Notes: generated by a model not told the origin, from the letters alone. 64,000 nt of DNA from Bacillus sp. OxB-1 (GCF_000829195.1 NZ_AP013294.1:1871001-1935000), one strand, 5' to 3'. Counted from the stretch's first letter, positions 18,981 through 28,715 are shown. Translations and numbers: made by a program.

Positions 18981-19163
18981 TTACTTAGGAAATTATAAAA
19001 TTCGGGCATGTGGATAACCTTCAAAATTAGGTTTGTTTACGTCCAGCTCCGGGCGCTAGAGGCTCGGGGTCATAAGCCAAAGCTGCTCTGTGGCAAAAAG
19101 CGCCACGCCGCATCTTCGTCTTATGCCTGTCGCCTCTGAGCAAGCGCCCTGCGCTTTTGTTCT
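18981..19163. mobile_element. 183-bp non-autonomous element sharing both ends with the IS91-like element
   Basis: The left end TTACTTAGGAAATTATAAAA, extending to TGTGGATAAC, matches the left end of the element at 45896 at 33 of 38 positions. The right end has a short GCGC hairpin then TTTTGTTCT, as at 47470-47489. The interior (GTCCAGCTCC..GTCATAAGCC..GTCTTATGCCTGTCGCC) has no transposase. Sequences with this interior are familiar as a common Bacillales intergenic repeat. Deriving it from an IS91-type element is inference from the shared ends. Confidence 0.65.
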
Positions 19164-19220
19164 TTTATTTGATTATTTGAATAAAGGTTTGTAATATTAA
19201 GATAGAAAGGAGTGTTGCTT

Positions 19221-20366
19221 TTGTTGACCGCTCTTGATCAAGAGGACAATTGGATCGTCCTTCTCCCTTCGATGAACCGGGAAAGATTGCGCCAGATGAG
19301 AAACACGCAGCGGTTTTATTGCCCGCAATGTAAGAATTCCGTTCACCTGAAAGTTGGCGACATCGTCATCCCGCATTTCGCCCATCAGCAAACGACTTCG
19401 TGTTCCGGTGCTTTTTCCGAAGGGGAGTCTTTGCCGCACTTACTTGGAAAGCAACAGTTGTTCACTTTTTTTCAGAAGCATGCAGAGCATGTGGAAATGG
19501 AGCCGTTTGTCCAACGGATTTCCCAGCGCCCTGATCTTCTCGTAACACTTCATCCTGAACAAGTTCCGATTGAATTCCAATGCAGTCCCATTCCCATCTC
19601 CCGGATGGAAGAGAGGACGGCTGGTTATCGCGGGGCCGGTCTGGAACCGTTTTGGTTGCTGCATACACCGGACAAGCATCGCCAGCAACACCTCGGAATT
19701 GATATATTTCAATTTTCCCGTTTTCATGAGCTGTTCTTCACCCACCATCCCCCTGAAGGCTCCGTATTAATCACCTACCATCCTGAAACTAAATTTTTCC
19801 ATTATTTCAGCAACCTGATCCATATTGCTGGCAGACGATACATTGGCAATCATCGAAAGTTGTCGATTTCCCATCAGACCCTCCCGTTCTCGCGCCCTAA
19901 GGCACCTACGGAGGAAGAAATCCAAAGGTACGCCGATTTGTACCGGGCGGCCCGCGCCTCTTTTCTGAAAAACCGCATCTGGATGAATCGCAAAGGCCTG
20001 AACGATGCTTTTTTACGAGCATGCTATGAGATGCGTTTCATTCCATCCGAATTGCCTGCTTGGATTGGCATGCCCATTCGAGGTTCGGAAGCATTCCGGG
20101 AACATGACTGTGAATGGCAAACGGCGTTCATCCATGATGTCCGAAAACAAAAGTTGCCGAAAAAGCAACTTTCTAATTATCCAATCCAAAAATTCATCAG
20201 GCGCTATGACGGAAATAAAGAGAAAATGGAAAAGGCTTGCATTGCCTATCGTGATTTCCTGATCCGGTCCCGTGTCGATATTCTCAAGAATCGCGATGAA
20301 CTCGTCGAAGACTGTCTAATCAAGGTTCTAGCAGGAAGATTCCTTGCAATACCAAGCGAATATTGA
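19221..20366 (+). CDS. coiA: Competence protein CoiA
   Basis: A CoiA-family protein needed for processing of incoming DNA during competence in relatives. It carries a Zn-binding-like N-terminus (FYCPQCKNSVHLKVGDIVIPHFAH) and a nuclease-like core (DLLVTLHPEQVPIEFQCSPI) in which D..E-Q resembles a PD-(D/E)XK arrangement. Start TTG at 19221 is chosen because GAAAGGAG ends 8 bases upstream; GTG at 19212 overlaps that site. About 381 residues, near normal. It lies between mecA and pepF as in B. subtilis (yjbF). No ComK box was confidently seen. Confidence 0.88.
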   Translation: MLTALDQEDNWIVLLPSMNRERLRQMRNTQRFYCPQCKNSVHLKVGDIVIPHFAHQQTTSCSGAFSEGESLPHLLGKQQLFTFFQKHAEHVEMEPFVQRISQRPDLLVTLHPEQVPIEFQCSPIPISRMEERTAGYRGAGLEPFWLLHTPDKHRQQHLGIDIFQFSRFHELFFTHHPPEGSVLITYHPETKFFHYFSNLIHIAGRRYIGNHRKLSISHQTLPFSRPKAPTEEEIQRYADLYRAARASFLKNRIWMNRKGLNDAFLRACYEMRFIPSELPAWIGMPIRGSEAFREHDCEWQTAFIHDVRKQKLPKKQLSNYPIQKFIRRYDGNKEKMEKACIAYRDFLIRSRVDILKNRDELVEDCLIKVLAGRFLAIPSEY

Positions 20367-20407
20367 GAAAATGAAATCTACTCTTTGCTTGAAATGGAGG
20401 ACTTTGG

Positions 20408-22225
20408 ATGACAAGTGAATCAAAGAACAAAGTATTGACCCGGGAGGAAGTCAAGGAGGAAGAGACATGGCGCCTCGAGGATATATTCGAAACGGACGAG
20501 GCTTGGGAGCAGGAATACAAAGCGATCGAAGAATTTTTGAAAAAGGCGGACTCTTATAAAGGCACGCTCCGTAATGGCGCGGAAGCCTTATATGATGCGT
20601 TGACATACCGGGATAAATTATCCGAAAAATTGCGACGGCTTTATACGTACGCGCATTTAAAGGCGGATCAGGATACGACGAACAGTTTCTATCAAGCGCT
20701 GGATAGCCGGGCGAAAACACTGTACGTGAAAGTGTCGACTGCGCTCTCCTTCTTCTTGCCGGAGCTTCTGTCCATCGATGAGGAAGAGCTGGACCGCTTA
20801 GTGGATTCCCATAAAGGACTTCAACTATATAAGCAGGAATTCCGGGAAATCAACACCCAACGGCCACATGTGCTTCCTGCTGAACAGGAGTCGCTCATTG
20901 CCCAATTGGCAGAGGTGACAGGAAACCCGGCCGAAACATTCAATATGCTGAACAATGCCGATTTGACGTTTCCGATGGTCAAGGACGAGAGTGGGGAAGA
21001 GGCCGAATTATCCCATGGCCGCTATATCCGATTTTTGGAAAGTGACGACCCTAGCGTCCGAGAAGGGGCCTTCAAGGCAATGTTCTCGAAGTATAAAGAG
21101 TTCCAGAATACCTTCGCCTCGACATTATCCGGTTCGGTGAAAGGCCATAATGTCAACGCCCGGATCCGCAACTACGGTTCCGCACGCGAAGCCGCCATGT
21201 CGAATAACCATATCCCTGAAACGGTATATGAAAACTTGGTGTCGACGATCAATAAGAATGTCCACTTGTTGCAACGCTACGTAGCGCTGCGGAAAAAGGT
21301 GTATGGACTGGATGAACTGCATATGTGGGATCTATACGCACCGCTCATTAAGGAAGCCAATACGAAAATCACTTACCCGGAAGCGGAAGAGACGATGCTG
21401 AAAAGCTTCCAGCCGCTCGGCGAAGACTATGTGTCGATTGTCAAGGAAGGGTTGGAGAACCGCTGGGTCGATGTCCGGGAGAATAAAGGGAAGCGATCGG
21501 GTGCCTACTCCTCGGGTTCATTCGGCACGAATCCATACATTCTGATGAACTGGCAAGACAATATTAATAATTTGTTCACGTTAGCTCATGAATTCGGGCA
21601 TAGCGTTCACAGCTATTACTCCCGGAAGAATCAGCCGTTCATTTACAGCGGCTATTCCATTTTCGTCGCGGAAGTCGCCTCCACAGTGAATGAAGCGATT
21701 CTGAATGATTATTTATTAAAAACGACTGAGGACGAACAGAAACGGATCTATCTCCTCAATTACTGGCTCGATGGATTCCGGGGAACGGTTTTCCGTCAGA
21801 CGATGTTTGCTGAATTTGAGCATTTGATCCACCAATTGGATCAGCAAGGCGTCGCATTGACGTCGGAGAAGCTGACGGAAGAGTACTATGCGTTGAACAA
21901 AAAGTATTTTGGCGATGACTTGGTCGTAGATGAGGAAATCGGCTTGGAATGGGCCCGGATCCCTCACTTCTATTATAATTACTATGTGTACCAATACGCG
22001 ACAGGTTATAGCGCGGCCGTGGCCCTCAGCCATCAGATTCTGACAGAAGGGGAGCCGGCGGTCGATCGTTATATTAATAATTTCTTGAAAGCAGGATCCT
22101 CCGATTACCCGATCGAAGTGCTGAAAAAGGCGGGTGTCGACATGACAAGCGCCGCCCCAATCGAAGAAGCATGCCGAGTCTTCGAAGAAAGACTGAACGA
22201 ACTGGAATCCCTATTGCTGAAATGA
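20408..22225 (+). CDS. pepF: Oligoendopeptidase F
   Basis: A cytoplasmic zinc metallopeptidase of family M3 that cuts short peptides. The zinc motif HEFGH is in TLAHEFGHSVHSYYSRKNQ (about residue 394), with the third ligand Glu in EVASTVNEAILND about 25 residues later. The 605-residue length is normal for PepF. The start ATG at 20408 follows GGAGGA. In the same neighbourhood as opp, it would act on peptides brought in by OppABCDF. A good terminator follows 5 bp after the stop. Confidence 0.96.
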   Translation: MTSESKNKVLTREEVKEEETWRLEDIFETDEAWEQEYKAIEEFLKKADSYKGTLRNGAEALYDALTYRDKLSEKLRRLYTYAHLKADQDTTNSFYQALDSRAKTLYVKVSTALSFFLPELLSIDEEELDRLVDSHKGLQLYKQEFREINTQRPHVLPAEQESLIAQLAEVTGNPAETFNMLNNADLTFPMVKDESGEEAELSHGRYIRFLESDDPSVREGAFKAMFSKYKEFQNTFASTLSGSVKGHNVNARIRNYGSAREAAMSNNHIPETVYENLVSTINKNVHLLQRYVALRKKVYGLDELHMWDLYAPLIKEANTKITYPEAEETMLKSFQPLGEDYVSIVKEGLENRWVDVRENKGKRSGAYSSGSFGTNPYILMNWQDNINNLFTLAHEFGHSVHSYYSRKNQPFIYSGYSIFVAEVASTVNEAILNDYLLKTTEDEQKRIYLLNYWLDGFRGTVFRQTMFAEFEHLIHQLDQQGVALTSEKLTEEYYALNKKYFGDDLVVDEEIGLEWARIPHFYYNYYVYQYATGYSAAVALSHQILTEGEPAVDRYINNFLKAGSSDYPIEVLKKAGVDMTSAAPIEEACRVFEERLNELESLLLK

Positions 22226-22230
22226 AACGA

Positions 22231-22275
22231 AGAAACCCCTTGATCCGCGGGCTGCAAGCGGAAAGGGGTTTTTCT
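22231..22275 (+). terminator. Terminator of pepF
   Basis: AGAAACCCCTT pairs with AAGGGGTTTTTCT, ending in a T tract. Confidence 0.8.
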
Positions 22276-22341
22276 GTGTAACAGAGGTGAACGAGGATTG
22301 ATTGCCAAATGTTACAAATTTGTGAACTTTATTGTGAAATG

Positions 22342-22493
22342 TTGATGTTACTATTATTTTATGATAAATTAAAGATGTGAAATAAATCACAATCCCAAAC
22401 ATACACCCCTTTTGTTTGAACGTGAACATTTCTCCCATTCCCTTTGTAAAAGAGCATCCACTTCCCCCCAGGAGTGGATGCTCTTTTCGTTTT
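22342..22493 (+). ncRNA. Candidate small RNA with its own promoter and terminator
   Basis: A possible promoter (TTGATG at 22342, 17-bp spacer, TAAATT at 22365) is followed about 85 bases later by a strong terminator, AGAGCATCCACT/AGTGGATGCTCT with TTTCGTTTTG (22451-22493). No credible ORF lies between. The predicted transcript is about 115-120 nt. The terminator is well supported; the promoter is moderate and the RNA is a prediction only. Confidence 0.35.
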
Positions 22494-22555
22494 GTTTGAG
22501 AGTTTTTTGGCATGGAATATTCGGTTTCTTGATCCTAGTGGAAACTGGGATGAGG

Positions 22556-22800
22556 CTGCAAAACTGTCATGGCTCGTGCGGAAATTGTCATGGGCGCGTT
22601 AAAACTGTCATGGGGCGGCGGAAATTGTCATGGTAAACTGTCGAACTGTCAGGGCGATTCTCTGAACTGTCATGGCCCGAGCGAAAACTGCCATGGCGCG
22701 GTGGAACTGTCATGTTAAATTGCGAAGTTGTCAGGACACTTCTCTGAGCTGTCCTGGCCCGGCCTGACCCGGCCGAACTGTCACGGCAGAACGTAAAACT
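22556..22800. repeat. Array of ~21-bp units, core AACTGTCATGGC (array C)
   Basis: Eleven or so units follow one another: AACTGTCATGGC, AATTGTCATGGG, AACTGTCAGGGC, AACTGCCATGGC, AGTTGTCAGGAC, AGCTGTCCTGGC, AACTGTCACGGC and others, each followed by about 9-10 variable bases. The core is the reverse complement of array B (GCCATGACAGTT). It lies between the + strand terminator at 22493 and the - strand terminator of spxH, a region where no gene is expected. Confidence 0.85.
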
Positions 22801-22853
22801 ATAAGGCCCTCCCCGAACAACCTTAGTCGCCTGTCCCCCCACACAGTAAGAAC

Positions 22854-22893
22854 AAAAAAGCCCCACGCCCGATGAATTCCGGCAGTGAGGCCC
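22854..22893 (-). terminator. Terminator of yjbI-spxH
   Basis: On the minus strand GGCCTCACTGCC pairs imperfectly with GGGCGTGGGGC and is followed by TTTTTTG. Confidence 0.65.
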
Positions 22894-22900
22894 TCAAAAA

Positions 22901-23716
22901 TTATAAAGTCGTAGGCTTTCTACGCCACAGCGTAGTGTCCTGGACAAGGAGACGTTCCACATGTTGTTGCAGGAGGCGTTTTTTGAGTTCGCGCTCCGCA
23001 GATTTTTCGGATATTTGGTAAATGTCGGCGATCTCTTCCGTCGTCATGGTGTCGAAACGATGGAGCAGATCATCGAGTGTCGGAGGCGGATCGGGGGATA
23101 GGGACTCCCCGAGGAGCTCTCCGAGAATTTGTTCATACACGGCAAAGGTGTAGAGACCGCTCACTTTCAAGCCTTCATCTTCGATATTTTCATTAAAATA
23201 GACAAAGGTCGGGGCTGTTTCGACTTCCATTTCTCTTGCTAAATATAAATCCACTTGTAAAGCACGCAGGACGTTTTTGGAAGAAAAATCCCGGATGAAT
23301 TCATCGACGTCCAGATTGACCTTTTCCGCAATCTCCACGAGAACTGAAAAGGAGGAGACATTGCGAGATTTTAAAAATGAATATTCCAACATCTTGGAGA
23401 GAAACCGGAAACCGGCCCGCTTTCCTTGAAACTCGGCGGCTTTGACAGCAATGCTTGGAAAGGAAGGGTGTAGTTTACTACAAGCCTTCGGATCCTCATT
23501 CGCTTCAAGACATTTCATGTTCATCGTCGGCATGGATGTCCGAAGAGCAATCCGAAGTGTGAAATAGCGCTCGTACTGGATTTGCAATTTACGCAAAATC
23601 GGCTGCAGCAACCAGCAGTCGTTACAAAGCGGATCGATGAAAACATACAGTTCAATCGGCCGGGTCGTCGCAGACGTCGGACTGATTGGATTGTCCAAAA
23701 GTATTCGCCGATTCAC
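22901..23716 (-). CDS. spxH: ClpXP adaptor protein SpxH
   Basis: A 271-residue DsbA/thioredoxin-like protein (YjbH) that presents Spx to ClpXP for degradation. The N-terminal thioredoxin segment ELYVFIDPLCNDCWLLQP carries a CxxC motif, and ETAPTFVYFNE resembles the cis-Pro loop region. The C-terminal helical part (TMTTEEIADIYQISEKSAE) is typical of YjbH. Its ATG overlaps the stop of the upstream hemoglobin gene by 4 bp, so the two are co-translated. With spx and mecA in the same window, the Spx control set is nearly together. Confidence 0.93.
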   Translation of the reverse strand: MNRRILLDNPISPTSATTRPIELYVFIDPLCNDCWLLQPILRKLQIQYERYFTLRIALRTSMPTMNMKCLEANEDPKACSKLHPSFPSIAVKAAEFQGKRAGFRFLSKMLEYSFLKSRNVSSFSVLVEIAEKVNLDVDEFIRDFSSKNVLRALQVDLYLAREMEVETAPTFVYFNENIEDEGLKVSGLYTFAVYEQILGELLGESLSPDPPPTLDDLLHRFDTMTTEEIADIYQISEKSAERELKKRLLQQHVERLLVQDTTLWRRKPTTL

Positions 23717-24105
23717 GGACGATCCTCCCCGATACGATTGACCATATGGTGTGCAGTCATGACGAGGCGCTTGTAGTACATCTCCCGAAAGGGCCCTTCG
23801 AGTCCCACTTCATCCATTGCTTCCGACATACAGGAAAGCCACGCCTCTGCCCGCACCGGCGTGATGGGAAAAGGCATATGGCGTGCTTTCATCATCGGAT
23901 GGCCGTGTTCTTCCGTATATAAATTAGGTCCACCTAAATATTGAGTTTGAAATTGTTTTTGTTTCCGTGCTGTTTCCGTCAGGTCATCTGGGAAAATCGG
24001 GTACAGGTCCGGGTGCTTTGCAACTTTCTCATAAAATCTATCGATTAGATCCGACAACTTTTCCGCACCGATCTCCTCATAAGGGATCAAAGGTTTTCGA
24101 GTCAT
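23713..24105 (-). CDS. yjbI: Truncated hemoglobin, group II (YjbI)
   Basis: About 130 residues. The group II truncated-globin pattern is clear: YPIFPDDLTETARKQKQF, QYLGGPNLYTEEHGHP and the proximal-His segment MMKARHMPFPITPVRAEAW, where His before MPFPI is the expected haem ligand. The start at 24105 (MTRKPLIPYEEIG) is preferred because AAAGGAG lies 10 bases upstream; an in-frame ATG at 24141 has no such site. Operon partner of spxH, as in B. subtilis. In relatives it protects SpxH from oxidation or handles oxygen/NO; that is family knowledge. Confidence 0.92.
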   Translation of the reverse strand: MTRKPLIPYEEIGAEKLSDLIDRFYEKVAKHPDLYPIFPDDLTETARKQKQFQTQYLGGPNLYTEEHGHPMMKARHMPFPITPVRAEAWLSCMSEAMDEVGLEGPFREMYYKRLVMTAHHMVNRIGEDRP

Positions 24106-24258
24106 ATATGTCAATCTCCTTTGCTCTGACTGTATTGACATTCTATCAATCCCACAGATCTTTCACAAATAAAACAGCTTAGGTGACTAAAGCGGGAGGC
24201 CTTCCTAGGCACGCCCCTCAAGGGTTAAGCCCACTTTGAAGACTTGACATCTCCTTGT

Positions 24259-24945
24259 TCACCCCTGAAAATAGCCGAGCACTTTTTTGACATACTGCTG
24301 GGTTTCTTTGAACGGAGGAATTCCGCCATGCTTTTTCACATTTCCAGGTCCCGCATTATAGGCGGCGAGTGCGTGTTCGATATTACCGCCGAATTGATCC
24401 AGCATTTGGCGCAAATATTTTGTGCCCCCCATAATATTCTGCACTGGATCAAAACTATCAGTTACTCCAAGAAATCTTGCAGTGCCTGGCATGAGCTGCA
24501 TCAGCCCTTGAGCACCTGACCGGCTTACCACTGTAGTGTTGAAATTGGATTCTTGCCGGATGACCGAAGCGATCAGCTTTTCCGGTATATTATATTTCTC
24601 AGCTGCCTGTTTAATGATAGTGGCATATGCGCCTTCACTTGCGTCAGTCTGTCGCGTGGCCGGGAGATTTACTATATTGTGAGCTTGTACGGGAGAGGAC
24701 ATATCGGGAATGTAAATCGGGTTCATCCCACCGTACCGCAAGGATTCTGGTGACGTTGCGGATTCGATTGTCATGGCCGATACGGATGACAAGGAGTCAG
24801 TCATGGAAGTGCTTTGGATCATATCCTTGAGCATCAATTGAAACAGGGCGGGTGAAGAATTGGAGAGGCCCGCATACGTTTGGACGCTTCCAAGGGATTG
24901 CAGTGAATTGATTTCCATCAATGTACGGATTGAACGTGCATCCAT
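24259..24945 (-). CDS. Lytic transglycosylase, SLT domain (YjbJ-like)
   Basis: About 228 residues. The C-terminal half is a soluble lytic transglycosylase domain: catalytic Glu in ASVIRQESNFNTTVVS, then GAQGLMQLMPGTARFLGV and HALAAYNAGPGNVKKHGGIPPF. The N-terminal half (Ser/Gln/Leu-rich, about 110 residues) has no signal peptide or membrane segment, so export may be non-classical. The start at 24945 (MDARSIRTLM) is chosen because AAAGGA lies 9 bases upstream; ATG at 24954 would touch the site. It cleaves peptidoglycan glycan strands in relatives. Its position after yjbI matches B. subtilis yjbJ. Confidence 0.88.
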   Translation of the reverse strand: MDARSIRTLMEINSLQSLGSVQTYAGLSNSSPALFQLMLKDMIQSTSMTDSLSSVSAMTIESATSPESLRYGGMNPIYIPDMSSPVQAHNIVNLPATRQTDASEGAYATIIKQAAEKYNIPEKLIASVIRQESNFNTTVVSRSGAQGLMQLMPGTARFLGVTDSFDPVQNIMGGTKYLRQMLDQFGGNIEHALAAYNAGPGNVKKHGGIPPFKETQQYVKKVLGYFQG

Positions 24946-25085
24946 CCATCTCATTCCTTTCGATATCAGGACTGGCCTTCTCCTCTATTATACCAATTCA
25001 AGGCGGAAAACACATCATCTGAACTGCGCTACCGCCTCCTATATGGTAGACTGAACGTAAAGACATGTGAAGGGAAGAAGAGAGT

Positions 25086-25475
25086 GTGGCTATTCAAAAT
25101 GTTGTGGAACGCGGATTCGAAACAGATGGAAAGATCCATTTTATAATGAATGATCCCGCTAGCCGTCCTTCGGGCGAACCCGCCGGGAAAATGATCACGG
25201 ATTCGGATGGACTGGCATTCGTTTATTTATTTGAACAAGAGGAAGGGTACGGGCAGCTCCGTTTTCCAGAGAACGTCTGGCCTTACATGGTGGACGCTCT
25301 GAAAACAGGAATCGATCCGGTCCTCTCTTGGCAAGATGACATCATGCCCCTCGTCGGATTCAAGGAAGAACTGACGATGCTAATTTATAATATAGAGGGT
25401 AACGATAATTATGGGGAGGCCTTTTCCACATCTGTCGAGCATGCTTTCGGCTCGATTTTGCAAGGTGCGGAGTAA
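25086..25475 (+). CDS. yjbL: UPF0738 family protein (YjbL)
   Basis: A 129-residue acidic protein, GTG start behind AAGGGAAGAAGA. It shows no signal peptide or membrane segment. It resembles the UPF0738/YjbL family, whose function is unknown. It lies directly upstream of relQ, as in B. subtilis (yjbL-yjbM), and is probably co-transcribed with it (18-bp gap). The CYTH-domain gene yjbK, found just upstream in B. subtilis, is absent here. Confidence 0.75.
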   Translation: MAIQNVVERGFETDGKIHFIMNDPASRPSGEPAGKMITDSDGLAFVYLFEQEEGYGQLRFPENVWPYMVDALKTGIDPVLSWQDDIMPLVGFKEELTMLIYNIEGNDNYGEAFSTSVEHAFGSILQGAE

Positions 25476-25493
25476 GGTCGAGGGGGGATCCAT

Positions 25494-26171
25494 TTGAAAG
25501 AGTGGAAGGAATTTCTACAACCGTATAAACAAGCGGTCTCCGAATTGAAGGTGAAGCTGAAAGGGTTGCGTGCCCAATACGAATTGGAGGAAGTCCACAC
25601 GCCAGTCGAATTCGTGACTGGCCGAGTCAAACCGCTTCCAAGCATTTACGACAAGACGTTGGAAAAAGGAATCCCTTTTGAGCCGTCGAGTGAGCTCGCC
25701 GCCGAAATCCCGGATATTGCAGGTCTCCGTATTATGTGCCAGTTCGTTGATGATATTCGGACCGTCGTGGATACATTGCGGGAACGGAAAGATCTCCGGG
25801 TCGTCGAGGAGCGGGATTATATCGCACGGAAAAAGCCGAGCGGTTATCGGTCATATCATATGATCATTGAATATCCGGTGCAAACGATCCATGGGGAGAA
25901 GACGATCTTCGCCGAAATCCAGATCCGGACTTTATCGATGAATTTCTGGGCATCCATCGAGCATTCCTTGAACTATAAATATGAAGGCGAAATGCCTGAG
26001 AAAATCCGGCAACGGTTGGAGCGTGCCGCAGAAGCGGCCTTCCAGCTGGATGAAGAAATGTCACAAATCCGCGATGAAATCCAAGAAGCGCAGCAATATT
26101 TCACGGCCTATAAAGAAACGGCCAACCGGAGTTATTCGAACAAGAAAAAGAGGGGAGGGCAAAAGGGATGA
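25494..26171 (+). CDS. relQ: Small alarmone synthetase RelQ
   Basis: A 225-residue GTP pyrophosphokinase with only the RelA/SpoT synthetase domain. It makes (p)ppGpp from ATP and GTP/GDP. Visible motifs are [47 protein letters not shown] and [22 protein letters not shown], all in family order. The TTG start at 25494 follows GAGGGGGGA. The stop overlaps the nadK start by 4 bp, so the operon yjbL-relQ-nadK-rluD is translationally coupled. Confidence 0.94.
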   Translation: MKEWKEFLQPYKQAVSELKVKLKGLRAQYELEEVHTPVEFVTGRVKPLPSIYDKTLEKGIPFEPSSELAAEIPDIAGLRIMCQFVDDIRTVVDTLRERKDLRVVEERDYIARKKPSGYRSYHMIIEYPVQTIHGEKTIFAEIQIRTLSMNFWASIEHSLNYKYEGEMPEKIRQRLERAAEAAFQLDEEMSQIRDEIQEAQQYFTAYKETANRSYSNKKKRGGQKG

Positions 26172-26977
26172 AATTCGCAGTCCAGTCAAGAAATGATAAA
26201 TTATCGAACGAACTGATGGAGCAGGCCAAAAAATATTTGACAGAGTTTGGCTTGGTTTTTGATGAAGAAGAGCCGGAAATCGTCCTTTCAATCGGCGGCG
26301 ACGGCACGCTCCTCCACGCGTTCCATAAATATATCCATCGTCTGGAGGATACGTCGTTCGTCGGGATACATACGGGCCATCTCGGATTCTACGCGGATTG
26401 GAAACCTTCTGAAATTGAAAAACTTGTCATCGCCATTGCGCGGAAAGAATACGAAGCGGCGGATTATCCGTTGCTCGAGGTGACGATAAATTATCAGCAT
26501 TACCAGAAGAGCACCAAATATTTGGCGCTGAATGAATCGACAGTCAAGTCTCCGGAAGTGACGTTCGTCATGGACGTCGAGTTGAACGGGGAGCATTTTG
26601 AGCGGTTCCGGGGCGACGGGTTATGTATTTCCACGCCATCCGGCTCCACCGCTTATAATAAAGCGCTCGGGGGAGCCATCATCCATCCGGCCATCCCGGC
26701 ACTTCAATTGACGGAAATGGCATCCATCAATAACCGGGTCTTCCGGACGGTCGGCTCGCCGCTCGTTTTGCCGAAACACCATAGCTTGATGCTTGTTCCG
26801 GTGAACGGGCCCGATTTCATGTTGACGATCGACCATCTGCAACTGCTTCATAAAGATGTCAAGTCGATTGAATACAAAGTAGCGGAAGAAAAAGTCCGGT
26901 TTGCCAGATTCCGGCCATTCCCTTTCTGGAAAAGGGTCTCCGATTCATTCGTGGCGAGTGAAGTGGAAAATGAATAA
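26168..26977 (+). CDS. nadK: NAD kinase
   Basis: A 269-residue ATP-NAD kinase making NADP. The GGDGT motif is in [17 protein letters not shown] (about residue 44), with NESTVKSPE and [22 protein letters not shown] as further conserved blocks. ATG at 26168 overlaps the relQ stop and follows GGGAGGGCAAAAGGG. The stop codon overlaps the start of the next gene by 8 bp. Length and motifs match Bacillus NadF/PpnK. Confidence 0.96.
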   Translation: MKFAVQSRNDKLSNELMEQAKKYLTEFGLVFDEEEPEIVLSIGGDGTLLHAFHKYIHRLEDTSFVGIHTGHLGFYADWKPSEIEKLVIAIARKEYEAADYPLLEVTINYQHYQKSTKYLALNESTVKSPEVTFVMDVELNGEHFERFRGDGLCISTPSGSTAYNKALGGAIIHPAIPALQLTEMASINNRVFRTVGSPLVLPKHHSLMLVPVNGPDFMLTIDHLQLLHKDVKSIEYKVAEEKVRFARFRPFPFWKRVSDSFVASEVENE

Positions 26978-27905
26978 GCCCGACTTCCGGTTTCGGCTAC
27001 AATTCGAAGTGGAAGAACAAAATATACTGTTGCGGGAGTTCCTGCATTCCAAAGGGATTTCAAAAAGGACGTTGACCGCATTGAAATATGAAGGCGGGGC
27101 CCTCCAAGTAAACGGCGCGGAGCGTACGGTTCGCCATCCGCTCGAAAATGGCGACCTGGTGACGGTGATTTTTCCGGAGGAGCGTCCAAGTGAAGGGCTT
27201 CGACCTGAAGACGGAGCCCTTTCCGTCGTTTATGAAGATGAAGCTCTGCTCATTTTAGACAAGCCTGCAAACCGGAGCACGATACCGTCGAGGGACCACC
27301 CGGACGGCTCCATTGCCAATCGGGTGGCCGGAAAATTCAAAAAGGAAGGGGTTCCGGCAACGGTCCACATTGTCACGCGCTTGGACCGGGACACGTCGGG
27401 ATTGCTTTGCATTGCAAAAAATCGCCATATTCATCATTTGTTAAGCGAACAGTTCAAAGTGCAGGGCATTTACCGGAAATATTTTGCGGTTGCAGAAGGG
27501 CGTCTTCCGGCAGGCGGATTCACAATCGAGCAACCGATCGGACGGAAAGAGGGAAGTATAATTGAAAGGGAAGTCCGACAAGATGGGAAATATGCGAGAA
27601 CGGATGTCATGTTGCTTTCCCATCACCGGGTAGATGGGGAAGAACTTTCATTCATTTCCCTTGTCCTGCATACGGGAAGGACGCATCAAATCCGGGTCCA
27701 TCTGCATTGGTCCGGGCATCCATTGGCGGGGGATGATCTATATGGAGGTAAGAGAAAATTGATCGAGCGGCAGGCATTGCACTGCGGGGTGTTGAGGTTC
27801 GTTCATCCACTAACAGGAGAAGAAATGCTATTCCGAAGTGAAATCCCCGCAGACATGCTGCAACTTATCAGCACGGATCATGGTGTCATCAGTCGAAATC
27901 TGTAA
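26970..27905 (+). CDS. RluA/RluD-family pseudouridine synthase (YjbO)
   Basis: About 311 residues. An N-terminal S4-like RNA-binding region ([30 protein letters not shown]) is followed by the synthase domain with the catalytic Asp in [18 protein letters not shown] (about residue 140). [25 protein letters not shown] is the conserved C-terminal block. Start ATG at 26970 lies within the end of nadK and is preferred because the S4-like domain begins immediately after it. Targets rRNA or tRNA uridines in relatives; the exact site is not visible. The 3' end overlaps prpE on the other strand by 17 bp. Confidence 0.9.
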   Translation: MNKPDFRFRLQFEVEEQNILLREFLHSKGISKRTLTALKYEGGALQVNGAERTVRHPLENGDLVTVIFPEERPSEGLRPEDGALSVVYEDEALLILDKPANRSTIPSRDHPDGSIANRVAGKFKKEGVPATVHIVTRLDRDTSGLLCIAKNRHIHHLLSEQFKVQGIYRKYFAVAEGRLPAGGFTIEQPIGRKEGSIIEREVRQDGKYARTDVMLLSHHRVDGEELSFISLVLHTGRTHQIRVHLHWSGHPLAGDDLYGGKRKLIERQALHCGVLRFVHPLTGEEMLFRSEIPADMLQLISTDHGVISRNL

Positions 27906-28629
27906 ATCGGTCGGGCATATACGGCTGCAAGGATGGTGTATCGACAATCTCCATCTCGGGATAGCGGAGGGCGGTCAAGCTGCCGCCGAATACACAGCCG
28001 GTGTCGATGTTCACCGTATTATTCAGGAAACGGGCCTTCCGGACAGGTGTATGGCCATAGACGATGAGCGGAGAACCTTTATAGGTTTTGGCCCAATCCC
28101 GCCTGACTGGCCGCCCGTCCGGATGCCGTTCACCGGTGACATCGCCATATGTTACGAACACGCGGATCTTTTTCGATTCCGGTTCACCGATCATGCTTTC
28201 TCGTATGCCGGCATGTGCGATGACCAGTTTCCCATCGTCCAATACTTGATAGAGTTCCAAGGCTTCGTAAAATTGCCGATACCGTTTAAGAAAATCAAGG
28301 CGCTTGCCGCTCGGCAGTCCATTCAACTCGGCGACCGTCGTTTCAAGGCCGTGGATTTGTTCGACATGATTCCCTTTTGCAAAGCGGTAAAATTTATTAC
28401 AATGATTTCCCGGGGAATAATGTAGAATTCTGTCGTCCTGCATGCGAAATAACAGTTCTAATGTTTCCAGTGAATTCGGACCGCGGTCCATCGCGTCCCC
28501 GACAAATGCAAGCTTACGGCCATCCGGATGGATCGGCACATGTTGTTTCATTTCGTAGCCCAGCTTGTCGATCAATGCTAGAAGTTCGTCATAACAACCG
28601 TGGATATCGCCTATAATATCGAATTTCAT
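27889..28629 (-). CDS. prpE: Metallophosphatase PrpE
   Basis: A 246-residue calcineurin-like phosphoesterase. All metal motifs are visible: GDIHGCYDE at the N-terminus, FVGDAMDRGPNSLE (about residue 42), SPGNHCNKFYRF (about 72) and later His in VIAHAGI and VYGHTPV. B. subtilis PrpE hydrolyses symmetrical Ap4A and dephosphorylates proteins in spores. It faces the rluD-like gene and overlaps its end by 17 bp. The ribosome site (AAGGGTGAGC on the minus strand) precedes the ATG. Confidence 0.92.
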   Translation of the reverse strand: MKFDIIGDIHGCYDELLALIDKLGYEMKQHVPIHPDGRKLAFVGDAMDRGPNSLETLELLFRMQDDRILHYSPGNHCNKFYRFAKGNHVEQIHGLETTVAELNGLPSGKRLDFLKRYRQFYEALELYQVLDDGKLVIAHAGIRESMIGEPESKKIRVFVTYGDVTGERHPDGRPVRRDWAKTYKGSPLIVYGHTPVRKARFLNNTVNIDTGCVFGGSLTALRYPEMEIVDTPSLQPYMPDRFTDFD

Positions 28630-28715
28630 ATTTGCTCACCCTTTTTAATTCTATGTCTTAGTATATAGTATCCCCTATTGAAAGCAATCACTCCCGCGCA
28701 TCGAGAGGAAGGTGT

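Noticed and set aside
22556..22800. CRISPR array
   Set aside because: The repeated core is only about 12 bp and degenerate, the period is about 21 bp, and no cas genes are nearby. The other periodic arrays fail for the same reasons.
24945..25086. A yjbK (CYTH-domain) gene expected between the lytic transglycosylase and yjbL
   Set aside because: The 140-bp divergent gap is too short and no fragment is seen, so the gene is absent here rather than missed.
27838..28425. A 195-codon plus-strand frame after the rluD-like gene
   Set aside because: It is antisense to prpE, whose metal-binding motifs are all clear.
28630..28715. A Mg2+ riboswitch (M-box or ykoK type) before mgtE
   Set aside because: The leader is under 90 bp and shows none of the conserved blocks; control is more likely through the protein's own CBS domains.
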